From Rhizobium sullae (GTDB lineage Bacteria > Pseudomonadota > Alphaproteobacteria > Rhizobiales > Rhizobiaceae): a stretch of DNA of 64,000 nucleotides. Shown piece after piece: positions 54,439 to 63,762 of this stretch. The position numbers were made by a program, and so were the translations under genes. Where the stretch lies: contig NZ_CP104144.1 of the NCBI RefSeq assembly GCF_025200715.1, positions 1,922,001-1,986,000 on the forward strand. Reading direction: 5' to 3'. Each line of letters opens with the position of its first letter. The stretch's first letter is position 1. The notes below the pieces were generated by a model that worked only from the letters and a program-made list of their open reading frames with translations, was not told where the DNA came from and did not search any database.

Positions 54439-55314
54439 CTACAAATGCGGATTTCTTTCGAATGCTTCGATCAGGAACTCCGAGAGGATGCGCACTTTTC
54501 GCGCCGGGTGCGGACTGGGTGGCCGCACGACGTAGACCCCACCGACCGGTAGCGGAAAACGGGTCATGACTGGAACCAGCGCGCCGGACGCAAGATATTC
54601 ATGGGTAACGCAATCGGGAAGCCACGCTATACCAAGCCCTGCTGCGGCCGCGCTGGCGAGCGCCGCGCCGTTGTCGGAACTGAAGCGCCCCTGCGGCTGC
54701 ACAGTGATGATCTTGTCGCCATCCATGAAACGCCACGTTTCGGCGCCCACGAGGGCTTGATGAGCGGCGATTTCATCCGGCTTTTCAGGTGAACCATGTA
54801 TCCTGATATAGTCCGGGCTCGCCACCAGCTTGCCGTAGATCTGACCAACCCGCCTTGCAATCAAGTTCGAGTTGCGCAGGGCGTCGACCCGGATCGCGCA
54901 ATCGAACCCGTCCGCAATCAGATCGACGAACCGATCGGCATACTCGGCATGGATCTGAAGCTGCGGGTGGTGGCGTGCCATCTCTGCAAGCACGGGCGCG
55001 AAATGTAGCGGGCCTGATGTGAGAGGGACGGCCACGCGCAAGCGCCCGCGAAGATCACCGGCAGGCAAGATCGTTTCCCGCGCAAGGTCGATCTCGGCAC
55101 AAATCCTGGCGGCATGTTCTCGAAACGTGCCCCCGGCTTCCGTCAGCCCAGCACCACGGGTCGTTCGTGCAAGAAGCTGGATACTGAGCGCTTCCTCAAG
55201 CCTGATGAGGCGCCGACTGACCATTGACTTGGAGATCCCCAGTCGACGTGCCGCGGGAGAAACGCCCCCGGCATCGGCAACTTCGACAAATGTCCGCAGA
55301 TCCTCGATGTCCAA
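54439..55314 (-). CDS. LysR-family regulator (paralogue 1)
   Basis: A 291-aa protein. TTG 55314 is preferred: GGGGAA precedes it and it aligns with the start of the second LysR gene (DIEDLRTFVEVADAGG). HTH: AARRLGISKSMVSRRLIRLE. The effector domain has FVDLIADGFDCAIRV and FSSDNGAALASAAAAGLGIA. It is closely similar along its length to the gene at 57381. It follows the LLM gene by 41 bp. Confidence 0.88.
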   Translation of the reverse strand: MDIEDLRTFVEVADAGGVSPAARRLGISKSMVSRRLIRLEEALSIQLLARTTRGAGLTEAGGTFREHAARICAEIDLARETILPAGDLRGRLRVAVPLTSGPLHFAPVLAEMARHHPQLQIHAEYADRFVDLIADGFDCAIRVDALRNSNLIARRVGQIYGKLVASPDYIRIHGSPEKPDEIAAHQALVGAETWRFMDGDKIITVQPQGRFSSDNGAALASAAAAGLGIAWLPDCVTHEYLASGALVPVMTRFPLPVGGVYVVRPPSPHPARKVRILSEFLIEAFERNPHL

Positions 55315-55354
55315 TTGGCGTTCCCCGCTTTGCAATACAGCCTGGCGTCCATGC

Positions 55355-56386
55355 CTATCGCGCTGCCCTCACGATTGGCGCGACTTCAGTGCCGAGAAGT
55401 TCGATCGATCTCTTCATCGCTGCCGTGTCGAGAGAGGCTGTGCTCATCTGGAAGGTGATGCGCGAAACGCCGCCAAGCGTCTCACTGGCCTGCAGCATCT
55501 TGGCTGCGACCGTCTTCGGGTCACCGACCAGGAATGCGCCCTGCGGACCTGCCATGGCTTCGAACTGCTGGCGCGTCGGCGGTGACCAGCCGCGTTCGCG
55601 ACCGATCTTCGTCGTCAGATGCGCCCATCCCGGAAAGAAGGCGTCCTTCGCTGCGGCGTTGGTCTCGCCCAAGAATCCCATCGCGTGGACGCCGACCTTA
55701 AGCGTCTCGGGGCTATGTCCCGCGCGACTGCCAGCTTCGCGATAGAGATCGACAAGCGGACGGAAGCGCTCGAAGCTCCCGCCGATGATTGCGATCATGA
55801 GCGGAAGGCCAAGCGAACCGGCACGAGCGAAGGATTGCGGCGTGCCGCCGACCCCGATCCATAATGGTAGCTGTGGTTGATGGGGACGCGGAAAAACACC
55901 TTGCCCTTTGAGGGCCGGACGGAAGCGACCTTCCCATGTAACATTGGTCGCCTCGCCAAGCTTGAGAAACAGCTCAAGCTTTTCAGCAAAAAGGTCGTCA
56001 TAGTCGCGTGTGTCCAGACCGAATAGCGGATAGGCTTCCACGAAGGAACCTCGCCCGACAACGACTTCCGCACGGCCTTTGGAAATCAGATCGAGAGTTG
56101 CGAACTCCTGAAAAACCCGCACCGGGTCAGCGGCGCTCAGAACGGTCACCGCGCTTGTCAATCTGATCCGGCGGGTCCGGGCCGCTGCCGCGGCCAGAAT
56201 GACGGTCGGGGCCGAATCGAGAAACTCGCCGCGATGATGCTCGCCTATGCCGAAGACATCGAGCCCGACGCGGTCCGCGACGACGACCTCCTCGATGAGT
56301 TCGGCCATTCGCTCGGTCGCCGAAGGAAGCTTGCCTGTGGTCGGATCCGGGAGGATGGCTGCAAAACTGTCGATACCGATTTCCAT
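55355..56386 (-). CDS. Luciferase-like monooxygenase (LLM class flavin-dependent oxidoreductase)
   Basis: A 343-aa TIM-barrel protein. ATG 56386 opens MEIGIDSFAAILPDP; the frame to 56455 adds unrelated residues. Motifs: VGLDVFGIGEHHRGEFLDSA, GRAEVVVGRGSFVEAYPLFG and LPLWIGVGGTPQSFARAG. It should use reduced flavin to oxidise a small substrate. The substrate is unknown. It is probably co-transcribed with LysR paralogue 1. Confidence 0.86.
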   Translation of the reverse strand: MEIGIDSFAAILPDPTTGKLPSATERMAELIEEVVVADRVGLDVFGIGEHHRGEFLDSAPTVILAAAAARTRRIRLTSAVTVLSAADPVRVFQEFATLDLISKGRAEVVVGRGSFVEAYPLFGLDTRDYDDLFAEKLELFLKLGEATNVTWEGRFRPALKGQGVFPRPHQPQLPLWIGVGGTPQSFARAGSLGLPLMIAIIGGSFERFRPLVDLYREAGSRAGHSPETLKVGVHAMGFLGETNAAAKDAFFPGWAHLTTKIGRERGWSPPTRQQFEAMAGPQGAFLVGDPKTVAAKMLQASETLGGVSRITFQMSTASLDTAAMKRSIELLGTEVAPIVRAAR

Positions 56387-56567
56387 TTTTGGTCCTTGGA
56401 TATTTGTCTGTCTAGGCCGGCGACTGACCCTGAAATGCATCATTCGCACAATCAAGCCGGTGCTTCAGATACTTCGACCTGTCACGAAAAAGGGACGACG
56501 AGGTACAATGCACCGTCCGGGCTTTTGCGACACGTTCATCGAGAAACCCGTCATCCCCGTTATGTTT

Positions 56568-57227
56568 TTAGTGCCCGCTTTGGGTGCTCGGCACCGGCGT
56601 GTTGAGAAGCTGCTGCTCCCAAAGATACGCGATGCCGCTGCCGCCGAAGTGCTGGATGAGAATCTCGGTCAGCTCCTCTGCATGCTCGGTGCGGGCCCAA
56701 TCGCGTTGCCATTCGCCAGTGAGCGCCATCACGGTCATCACGTTTGCGCCGGCCGCGATCATTCGCTGGATGGCAACTTCATGAGACTCCTTCGAAATCC
56801 CGCCCGACGCGTCGGTGATCACGGTCACGTCCCAGCCTTCGCCGGCGGCCTGGATGACAGGCATTGCGACGCAGACCTCGGTCCACAGGCCGGCGATGAT
56901 CAGCTGCTTGCGGCCGGTCGCCTTGACGACGTTCACCACATTCTCGTCCTGCCAGGTGTTCACCCAGGTGCGATCGATGACTTCCTGGCCAGGGAACACG
57001 TCGGTGATCTGCTTAAAGAGAAGTCCACCGCGCGCCGCGATCACGCTGGTGAGAATGGTCGGAACATTGAAGGCTTTTGCCAGCTTCGCCAGCGCGGTCG
57101 TGTTGTTGACCACCATTTGAGGATCATGGCTGTTCAGGTTCGCCAGCTGGTAAGGCTGATGATCGATCAGGACGAGGACGGAATCTTCGGGGCGGAGAAG
57201 TGAGTCAAGGCCGTTACGAAAGGTCAT
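56568..57227 (-). CDS. YcaC-like cysteine hydrolase (isochorismatase superfamily)
   Basis: A 219-aa protein with SVLVLIDHQPYQLANL (Asp), the Lys region VKATGRKQLIIAGLW and the catalytic Cys in TEVCVAMPVI, completing the Asp-Lys-Cys triad. YcaC proteins are octameric hydrolases of unknown substrate. It diverges from the second LysR gene, its likely regulator. Confidence 0.87.
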   Translation of the reverse strand: MTFRNGLDSLLRPEDSVLVLIDHQPYQLANLNSHDPQMVVNNTTALAKLAKAFNVPTILTSVIAARGGLLFKQITDVFPGQEVIDRTWVNTWQDENVVNVVKATGRKQLIIAGLWTEVCVAMPVIQAAGEGWDVTVITDASGGISKESHEVAIQRMIAAGANVMTVMALTGEWQRDWARTEHAEELTEILIQHFGGSGIAYLWEQQLLNTPVPSTQSGH

Positions 57228-57380
57228 GGTTTCATCCTATGTTGACGGTTTATCGAAGCGCGTTTGCTCAAAAGACATGTGCCCTCCGAGGCGCTGCCGC
57301 GGGACGAAACTTGTCATTCCCGTTTGTGATGCGGTAGTCCTTGCCTTTGCTAAGCTGTGTCGCAGAATGAGGAACACTGA

Positions 57381-58295
57381 GTGGATATCGAAGATCTCCG
57401 GACATTCGTCGAAGTTGCTGATGCGGGAGGCGTCACCTCGGCCGCGCTGCGGCTTGGCATCTCCAAGTCGATGGTCAGCCGACGGCTTGTGCGGCTTGAA
57501 GCGGAGCTTGGTGTCCAGCTCCTAGCCCGATCCACACGCGGGGCTTCTCTCACAGAGGCAGGCGCAACCTTCCGGGACTGCGCAGCCAGGGTTTCCGCCG
57601 AGATAGATGTGGCGAGGGAGACCATCCTGCCGGCTGGTGAGCTTCGCGGTCGCTTGCGTGTAGCCGCGCCGATTTCCTTCGGGCTGACGCATTTCGCGCA
57701 AGTACTTGCACAAATGGCGCGTCGCCATCCTCATCTCCAGATCCAGACCTGTTACAGCGATCGCTTCGTAGATCTGATCGCAGAAGGATATGATTGTGGG
57801 ATCAGGGTCGGCACTCTTCAGGACTCAAGCCTGATCGCAAGACGCGTCGGTCCCCTCTACGGGAATTTCGTCGCAAGCCCGGACTACATTAAGGTCCATG
57901 GCTCTCCGGAGACACCGGAGGAACTCGTAACCCATCAGGCTCTCATGCAAGGCACGGAAACCTGGCAGGTGATGGATGGGGACAAGATTATAACCGTTCG
58001 CCCGCAGGGGCGCTTCAAGGCCGATAACGGGGCGGCTCTCGCGGTCGCCGCAGCAGCCGGATTGGGCATCGCCGCGCTGCCTGACGACCTTATCAAAGAT
58101 TATCTCGACTCAGGCGAGTTGGTTCCGGTCATGAAACGCCATCCACCGCCGCCGGCGGGAATATATGTCGTCAGACCGCCCGGGCAGCATCCTGCAAGAA
58201 AAGTCCGGGTGCTGACCGAAATGCTGATCGAGTGCTTTGACCATGGCCCGGTGTTGCCGCGCTCGGACGGTATCCCGACATCGAACTGTCTGTGA
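57381..58295 (+). CDS. LysR-family regulator (paralogue 2)
   Basis: A 304-aa protein starting at GTG 57381 (DIEDLRTFVEVADAGGVTSA). HTH: ALRLGISKSMVSRRLVRLEA. Effector domain: FVDLIAEGYDCGIRVGTLQD and AVAAAAGLGIAALP. It is a close paralogue of the gene at 54439. The 153-bp gap to ycaC-like DNA should hold its binding site; TTGT/ACAA-type half-sites are present but not decisive. Confidence 0.88.
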   Translation: MDIEDLRTFVEVADAGGVTSAALRLGISKSMVSRRLVRLEAELGVQLLARSTRGASLTEAGATFRDCAARVSAEIDVARETILPAGELRGRLRVAAPISFGLTHFAQVLAQMARRHPHLQIQTCYSDRFVDLIAEGYDCGIRVGTLQDSSLIARRVGPLYGNFVASPDYIKVHGSPETPEELVTHQALMQGTETWQVMDGDKIITVRPQGRFKADNGAALAVAAAAGLGIAALPDDLIKDYLDSGELVPVMKRHPPPPAGIYVVRPPGQHPARKVRVLTEMLIECFDHGPVLPRSDGIPTSNCL

Positions 58296-58369
58296 CGAAA
58301 GGCAATTCTTCGGAACTATACCGCAAATTCGTGAATTCGGACCTCGATGGCACGATCCCCACGAACTTC

Positions 58370-58543
58370 TCCAAACTTGCCCGAATGTCGCGTCGTGAGG
58401 CTGCAGAGCGGTTCGGCGTTAGCGCTGCCAGTGCAGTTCGGTGGCAGAAGCAACTCAGTGAAACAGGCTCCGTCCGTCCCAACAAGCAGGGTGGTGATCG
58501 GCGCTCGCACCACATCGACGCGCATTGGGAGACAGTGAAGTAG
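58370..58543 (+). pseudogene. IS630-type transposase N-terminal remnant
   Basis: The frame reads MSRREAAERFGVSAASAVRW then GSVRPNKQGGDRRSHHIDAH, the N-terminal helix-turn-helix and linker of IS630-family transposases. It stops after about 60 codons and the catalytic part is gone. It directly follows LysR paralogue 2. Confidence 0.72.
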
Positions 58544-58720
58544 CTGTCGTCGTGGACGATTTTCTCGCCCGCCTGCTTGGCTGCGACGACGACATCGCTC
58601 AGGGGTTTCTCGGCGTCGAGACATGCGCCAACGTGTTGTCACGGCCAGTAGTTCGCACTCCGCGAACCATCTCGATTTCAGGAGTTGCCACTGCGCAAAG
58701 CGGGCAGTTTATGGCCCGGA

Positions 58721-60043
58721 TCAGGCGTGCGGAGGAAGGGGCGCGCCTGCGAGTTTGGTCTTGATCCAGTCTGAGACGCGATAGTAGCGCAGCGCCAATT
58801 GCGGGCCATAACTCATATAGAAGGGCGCGACGCTCAACGGCTCAAGCTTCAGCGCCAGGTCGTGCCTGGGCACACCTTTTGCCCATTCCGAAAGTATGCC
58901 GCCCAGCATACTACCGGTGGGCACGCCGCGGCCGGAAAGCCCGGTGACAGCCACGACACCAGGCGCCAGATCATAGAGGCGCGGGACAGTTTGGTATTGC
59001 ATATCCAACTCACCAAACCAGAAATATTCCCAGCAGATATCCTGTTGGATCTGCGGGTGCAGCCATTTCAGCCGGTCGCTCATGACAGTGCGGGTATAAT
59101 CCATGTCGCGGCCGCGCCGGCCCATGGGAAACATCGAGGCGACGATCCGTCCCTCGGCATTGTATTTGTAGACAAAGATATCGCCGCGTCCGTCATGAAT
59201 GGTCGTATTCTGTGGTAGGACCGACCGGCGCTCATCATCGGAAAGCGGCTGTGTCGCTGCGACAAATACCTTCTGGATCTTGAATGTCTGGTCAAGCTTC
59301 GGCCAACCGCCGACCGTGTAGGCGCCGGTAGCAAAAATCACCTTATCGGCCAAGACCTTGCCCCTGTCCGTGTTGATCACCCAACCGCTGCCTTGTCGTT
59401 GGCACCCGGTGACAGGCGAATTCGTGTGGATTACGCCTCCTTCCTGGATCACCGCGCGAGCAAGGCCGCGCGAATAGCTGAGCGGGTTGAGATGCCCTGC
59501 TTCTTCATGCAGCCAACCGCCGTAAAAACGTCGGGTGCCCGTTACAGTTTCGACCTCGCCTCGATCAAGAACTCGCGTTCGGGCACCCACAGCGTTGTAG
59601 GTCCGAACCTTCTCCTCGATTGTCTTCATCATGCCGGGATAGGACGCCCCCATGACGTAGCCGTTCTGCTGCCATTCGCACTGTATCTGGTAGCGCTCTA
59701 TCATTTCGGAAACGCGGTCGTTGGCACGGGTTTGGCGGACAATTAATCGCTCGGCCCAGGGCTCGCCGAGCATCTTGCGCAATTCCGGCAGGCTGTAATG
59801 GGTAAAGGTCGGGGTGCAGTGTCCGGCATTGCGGCCGGATCCCCCAAAGCCGATCTCTTCCTTTTCCAGAAGCACGACACGAAAGCCATCCTGGGAAAGT
59901 TCTAGTGCCGTCGTCAGCCCGGTATAACCACCACCGACAATGCAAACATCCGCGTCGACCGTACCTTGCAGCCTTGTCGTGTCGGGAGCTGGCGTGGCGG
60001 TCGCATACCACAATGTCGTCTTGAAAGGAGAAAACGTGCGCAT
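58721..60043 (-). CDS. FAD-dependent amine/amino-acid oxidoreductase (DAO family, PuuB-like)
   Basis: A 440-aa flavoenzyme with the N-terminal dinucleotide site VCIVGGGYTGLTTALELS, GGSGRNAGHCTPTF, and the C-terminal TGLSGRGVPTGSMLGG. The lead ATPAPDTTRLQGTVDADV recalls gamma-glutamylputrescine oxidase types. It starts 9 bp after the permease gene, so it belongs to the ABC uptake operon and probably oxidises the imported amine or a derivative. Confidence 0.85.
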   Translation of the reverse strand: MRTFSPFKTTLWYATATPAPDTTRLQGTVDADVCIVGGGYTGLTTALELSQDGFRVVLLEKEEIGFGGSGRNAGHCTPTFTHYSLPELRKMLGEPWAERLIVRQTRANDRVSEMIERYQIQCEWQQNGYVMGASYPGMMKTIEEKVRTYNAVGARTRVLDRGEVETVTGTRRFYGGWLHEEAGHLNPLSYSRGLARAVIQEGGVIHTNSPVTGCQRQGSGWVINTDRGKVLADKVIFATGAYTVGGWPKLDQTFKIQKVFVAATQPLSDDERRSVLPQNTTIHDGRGDIFVYKYNAEGRIVASMFPMGRRGRDMDYTRTVMSDRLKWLHPQIQQDICWEYFWFGELDMQYQTVPRLYDLAPGVVAVTGLSGRGVPTGSMLGGILSEWAKGVPRHDLALKLEPLSVAPFYMSYGPQLALRYYRVSDWIKTKLAGAPLPPHA

Positions 60044-60052
60044 CGCCTCCTC

Positions 60053-60937
60053 TCAACTAAGATCGCTGCGGGCGTCGAGTGCGTCGCGCAGGCCGTCGCC
60101 GATGAAGTTGAAGCTGGTGACGGCGAGTGTAATGGCGATGCCGGGGACGATCGCCAGCCATGGCGCCCTGTCGAGATATTGCTGCGCGCCGTTCAGCATG
60201 TTGCCCCAGCTTGGTAGCGGCGGCTGTATGCCATAGCCGAGGAAGCTGACATAGGCTTCAAGCAGGATCGCACGGGCGACCGTTAGGGTCGCGGCGACGA
60301 TTATCGGGCCGATGGCATTTGGCAACAGTTCACGGAACATGATCCAGCTGTTGGAAAGGCCGAGCATGCGCGCAGCGAGCACGAAGTCGCGCTCGCGCAA
60401 CGAGCGCACCTCAGCCTCGACGATGCGGGAAATCTCCATCCAACTCGTCACCGCGATGATGACCGTGATCATGAAAGGGCTCGGCTTGATGAAGGCCGCC
60501 AACGCCAGAAGCAGAAAGATACTGGGAAAGGACAGGAAGGCGTCGACGAAGCGCATCAGCGCTGCGCCGACGCGCCCGCCGTAATAGCCTGCACAGACGC
60601 CGATGACAGTACCGATGAAGGTGCTGAGCAACATGGCAAAGAAACCGACCAGAAGCGAAATACGGCCGGCCATGAACAGGCGCGCTGCGATATCGCGGCC
60701 CAGCGGATCTGTGCCGAAAATATGGTAGCCTGTCAGGGGCGGCGCAAAGCGGGCGCGCAGATCGATGTAAAGCTCGTCGTAGGGCAGGATAGAGGGACCG
60801 ACAATGCAGGCGAGCGCCAGAACGGTGATCATCAGCAGTCCGAGCATCGCTAGCCGGTGACGGGCGAACCGGCGGAAGGTCCGGCTTTGCCACCAATGCG
60901 ATTTCGCGGAGCGGGAAATGGGCAGGGTTACGGACAT
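60053..60937 (-). CDS. ABC transporter permease, DppC/OppC type
   Basis: A 294-aa protein with about six helices, an N-terminal OppC_N segment (FARHRLAMLGLLMITVLALA), GTDPLGRDIAARLFMAGRIS and the ATPase-contact EAA loop (EAEVRSLRERDFVLAARMLG). It pairs with the permease at 60950, 12 bp upstream. Confidence 0.91.
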   Translation of the reverse strand: MSVTLPISRSAKSHWWQSRTFRRFARHRLAMLGLLMITVLALACIVGPSILPYDELYIDLRARFAPPLTGYHIFGTDPLGRDIAARLFMAGRISLLVGFFAMLLSTFIGTVIGVCAGYYGGRVGAALMRFVDAFLSFPSIFLLLALAAFIKPSPFMITVIIAVTSWMEISRIVEAEVRSLRERDFVLAARMLGLSNSWIMFRELLPNAIGPIIVAATLTVARAILLEAYVSFLGYGIQPPLPSWGNMLNGAQQYLDRAPWLAIVPGIAITLAVTSFNFIGDGLRDALDARSDLS

Positions 60938-60949
60938 GGATTTTTCTCC

Positions 60950-61900
60950 CTAACCGAGCCGAATACGCGGATCGACGAAAGCGACGAGGAGATCGGCAAT
61001 GAGACTGCCGATCAAGACGAGGATGGCGGAAAACATCAAAAGACCCATGACGACGGGATAATCGTTATAGCCGAGACTATCGAGGAACAGGCGGCCCATG
61101 CCAGGCCAGGTAAACACCGTTTCGGTGACCAGCGCGCCGCCGAGGATGGTTGGCAGCTGCAGGCCCGCAAGGGTGATCATCGGCAGCAGCGCATTGCCGA
61201 TCACATGTTTCATCAGCACTCGTCGCTCGGAAAGCCCCTTGGCCTTTGCCGTGCGCACGAAATCCTGATTGATGACGTCGAGCGTCGCAGTGCGCATGTA
61301 ACGGCTCCAGACCGCCACGTTGACGAACGCCAGAACCACGGTCGGCATGATGAGGTGAATGGCATAATCGGCGACGGAGCCGTCGCCAATCGTGTACATG
61401 TTACCGGCCGGCAGCCATTTCAGCTTGAGGGAAAACAGGTAGATGGCGATAAGCCCGAACCAGAAGGTCGGGATTGACAGCGCCACCATTGCGCCAATGG
61501 TGGCGGTATAATCGAAGATGGAATAGCGCTTTGTCGCCCCCTTGATCCCGACCCAGGTGCCGACAGCGATCGAAAGCACGGTCGAGGACCCCATCAACAG
61601 TAGCGTGGCAAAGAGGTGACCCATTATGATGCCGAGAACCGGCTGGCTGTCGCGGTAGGAGCGGCCCCAGTCGCCTTGCAAAAGGTGCCGCAGCCAGTCG
61701 AGATATTGTATCGGCAATGGCCGGTCGAGGCCCATCTGCCTGGCAATTCGGTCCAGCGCTTCTTGGGTCATTCCCGGTGTCAGCGCATACTGCGACAGCG
61801 GACCACCGGGCGCCAGATTGAGAACCGCAAATCCGATCATGGACACCAGAAACAGTAGGATCAGGCTTTGCCATAAACGGCCGAGAAGATAGCGCAGCAT
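60950..61900 (-). CDS. ABC transporter permease, DppB/OppB type
   Basis: A 316-aa protein with about six helices, start MLRYLLGRLWQSLILLFLVS, the block YRDSQPVLGIIMGHLFATLL and the EAA loop (TATLDVINQDFVRTAKAKGL). It forms the channel with the DppC-type partner. Confidence 0.91.
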   Translation of the reverse strand: MLRYLLGRLWQSLILLFLVSMIGFAVLNLAPGGPLSQYALTPGMTQEALDRIARQMGLDRPLPIQYLDWLRHLLQGDWGRSYRDSQPVLGIIMGHLFATLLLMGSSTVLSIAVGTWVGIKGATKRYSIFDYTATIGAMVALSIPTFWFGLIAIYLFSLKLKWLPAGNMYTIGDGSVADYAIHLIMPTVVLAFVNVAVWSRYMRTATLDVINQDFVRTAKAKGLSERRVLMKHVIGNALLPMITLAGLQLPTILGGALVTETVFTWPGMGRLFLDSLGYNDYPVVMGLLMFSAILVLIGSLIADLLVAFVDPRIRLG

Positions 61901-61959
61901 CGCAGTCTCTCCGATTGCTATTGGACATCAGGTCAGGGACGTCGAGACGCTTCGTTGGC

Positions 61960-61982
61960 CCCTCCCCCGAAACGGGAGAGGG
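61960..61982 (-). terminator. Intra-operon stem-loop between binding protein and permease genes
   Basis: CCCTCCCCCG, loop AAA, CGGGAGAGGG: 9 of 10 positions pair. It lies in the 101-bp gap after the binding-protein stop. Such hairpins usually protect or partly end the message so the binding protein is made in excess. Confidence 0.6.
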
Positions 61983-62001
61983 TTGCTCAAACGCAGGCGG
62001 C

Positions 62002-63621
62002 TTAGGAAGCCCAATACCAGCTTCCGACGTTCCAGCTGTCGATGCGCGTATTGACATTCGGAACGACGCTTTCGGCACCCGTCTTGTGGCCGCGCACCTG
62101 CGCGTATTGGAAGACGGGCATGAAGGGCAGATCGGCGCGCATAATCTCCTGAATCTTGAGATAGATCTTCTTGCGCTCCTCCGGCACGAAGATCTGGCCG
62201 CCTTCGGTAAGGAGTTTGTCGACCTCGGGATTCGAATACTGCCATGTATTCTGTCCGGCGCCGCCCTTGGCGCCGATCGACGTCGATTTGAAATAGTCGG
62301 ATGTATCGGGATCGGCGCCGGTCAAAAAGTCGATGCCGACGACGACGGAATCAAACTGCGACATCATCCAGTATTCGCCCCACATGACGGCGGGGGGCAG
62401 GTTGGAAATGGTCATTTCGACACCGATATCCTTGAACGACTGCTGCATGAACTGCTGCACCTGTTCGCGGATATGGTTGCCGGCCGTCGTCGAGTTGGAG
62501 AAGGAGAGCTTGACGCCATCCTTGGCGCGAATGCCGTCGCTACCCAATACCCATCCGGCATCATCAAGAATCTTCTTGGCCTTTTCTGGATCGTATTCGT
62601 GCTTCGGCAGGTCTGGATTTGCATAGAAGGACTGCTGCGGCATGTAGCTTTCGGTCGGCGTCGGCAGGCCATAATAGAGGGCGTCAATGATCGTTGCCTT
62701 GTCGAGCGCATGATAAAGCGCCTGACGAACTGCGAGATCCTTGAACTGTGGCTTCTCCATGTTGAAGGTGACGGATTCGACCGTAGAGCCGGGCACGACG
62801 AGAACGGCCTTGCCTTCAAGCGCTTTGGCTTCTTCATAGTGGTCAGGCGTGATCCACTGCAGGCCCACCACGTCGATGTCGCCCGTCTTGAACTGCGTAT
62901 AGAGAACCGTGAGATCCGGAATATACTTGTAGATCACGCGCTCAAGATATGGACCGTCGCCGAAATAGTCGGCATTGGCTTCGAGCGTGATGTGATCGCC
63001 GGCGACCCGCTCCACCCATTTGAACGGACCTGTGCCGATCGGAGCAGCGTTGAAGGGCGCCGTGTTCTTGTCCTTTTCAGCTCCAAAGGCGTGTTTCGGC
63101 ACGATGAAGGTCGACGCCAGGATCGACGGATAGGGTGCAAACGGCTTTTCCATTTTCCAGGTGAGCTCGGTCGGTGAGACCACCGTCAACTCGCGTACTA
63201 ATTCATGTCCCGTCTTGCGCCAGCTGCGGAAATCCGGATCGACCAGCAGCTCCAACGTGAACTTGACGTCATCGGCGGTGAATGGCGTCCCGTCATGCCA
63301 TTTGACGTCCTCTCGAAGTTTAACTTTCCAGGAAAGGCCGTCAGCGGAGATGCCGCCGTTTTCGACACTTGGCACCTCCAGCGCCAGCGCCGGCGTAAAT
63401 TTGCCTTCGGGGGAAATGGCAAAGAGCGGATCGAAAAGGCTGAAATGAATGCCTTCATCGACTTCAATATGCGGCATATGCGGGTTGAAAACGGTTGGCT
63501 CCTGCGAAAAGCCTACAATCATCTGTCCGGTCGGCTTGGCAGGAGGCGCGGCTGCGAATGCCCTGTCGCGGCCGAGAAGATTGGGTACGACTAGGCCGGA
63601 TGCGCCAGCCAGCGCCATCAT
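62002..63621 (-). CDS. ABC transporter substrate-binding protein (family 5, DppA-like), possible N-terminal frameshift
   Basis: A 539-aa periplasmic binding protein with family blocks VGFSQEPTVFNPHMPHIEVD, VKWHDGTPFTADDVKFTLEL, NMEKPQFKDLAVRQALYHAL and ANPDLPKHEYDPEKAKKIL. The in-frame ATG is at 63621, but upstream codons in the same frame encode TRRQALT, completing a twin-arginine signal (RRQALTMMALAGASG), with no start codon before a stop. A good ATG at 63677 (MSDETKN) is in another frame. One missing or extra base near 63655 would join them. Either the gene is frameshifted or translation starts late with a crippled signal. Confidence 0.85.
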   Translation of the reverse strand: MMALAGASGLVVPNLLGRDRAFAAAPPAKPTGQMIVGFSQEPTVFNPHMPHIEVDEGIHFSLFDPLFAISPEGKFTPALALEVPSVENGGISADGLSWKVKLREDVKWHDGTPFTADDVKFTLELLVDPDFRSWRKTGHELVRELTVVSPTELTWKMEKPFAPYPSILASTFIVPKHAFGAEKDKNTAPFNAAPIGTGPFKWVERVAGDHITLEANADYFGDGPYLERVIYKYIPDLTVLYTQFKTGDIDVVGLQWITPDHYEEAKALEGKAVLVVPGSTVESVTFNMEKPQFKDLAVRQALYHALDKATIIDALYYGLPTPTESYMPQQSFYANPDLPKHEYDPEKAKKILDDAGWVLGSDGIRAKDGVKLSFSNSTTAGNHIREQVQQFMQQSFKDIGVEMTISNLPPAVMWGEYWMMSQFDSVVVGIDFLTGADPDTSDYFKSTSIGAKGGAGQNTWQYSNPEVDKLLTEGGQIFVPEERKKIYLKIQEIMRADLPFMPVFQYAQVRGHKTGAESVVPNVNTRIDSWNVGSWYWAS

Positions 63622-63762
63622 GGTCAGCGCCTGACGGCGCGTAGGATGAGAATCGCATTCTTGGTTTCGTCAGACATCGGTCTGCTCCCTTTGCTGTTGC
63701 TCAGTCACTGTTCCACTTCGTTTTCTGCACGTTATGCGATCTGCCTTCTTTGTTCGGGCAGA
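63622..63762. promoter_or_regulatory. Upstream of binding-protein gene
   Basis: Contains the out-of-frame ATG at 63677 with GGGAGCAG upstream, and the gap to the next gene. The two leftward genes may share a transcript. Confidence 0.35.

Noticed and set aside
61915..63177. 420-codon plus-strand frame
   Set aside because: It is antisense to the substrate-binding protein and permease genes, which have clear family motifs. High GC third positions create such shadow frames.
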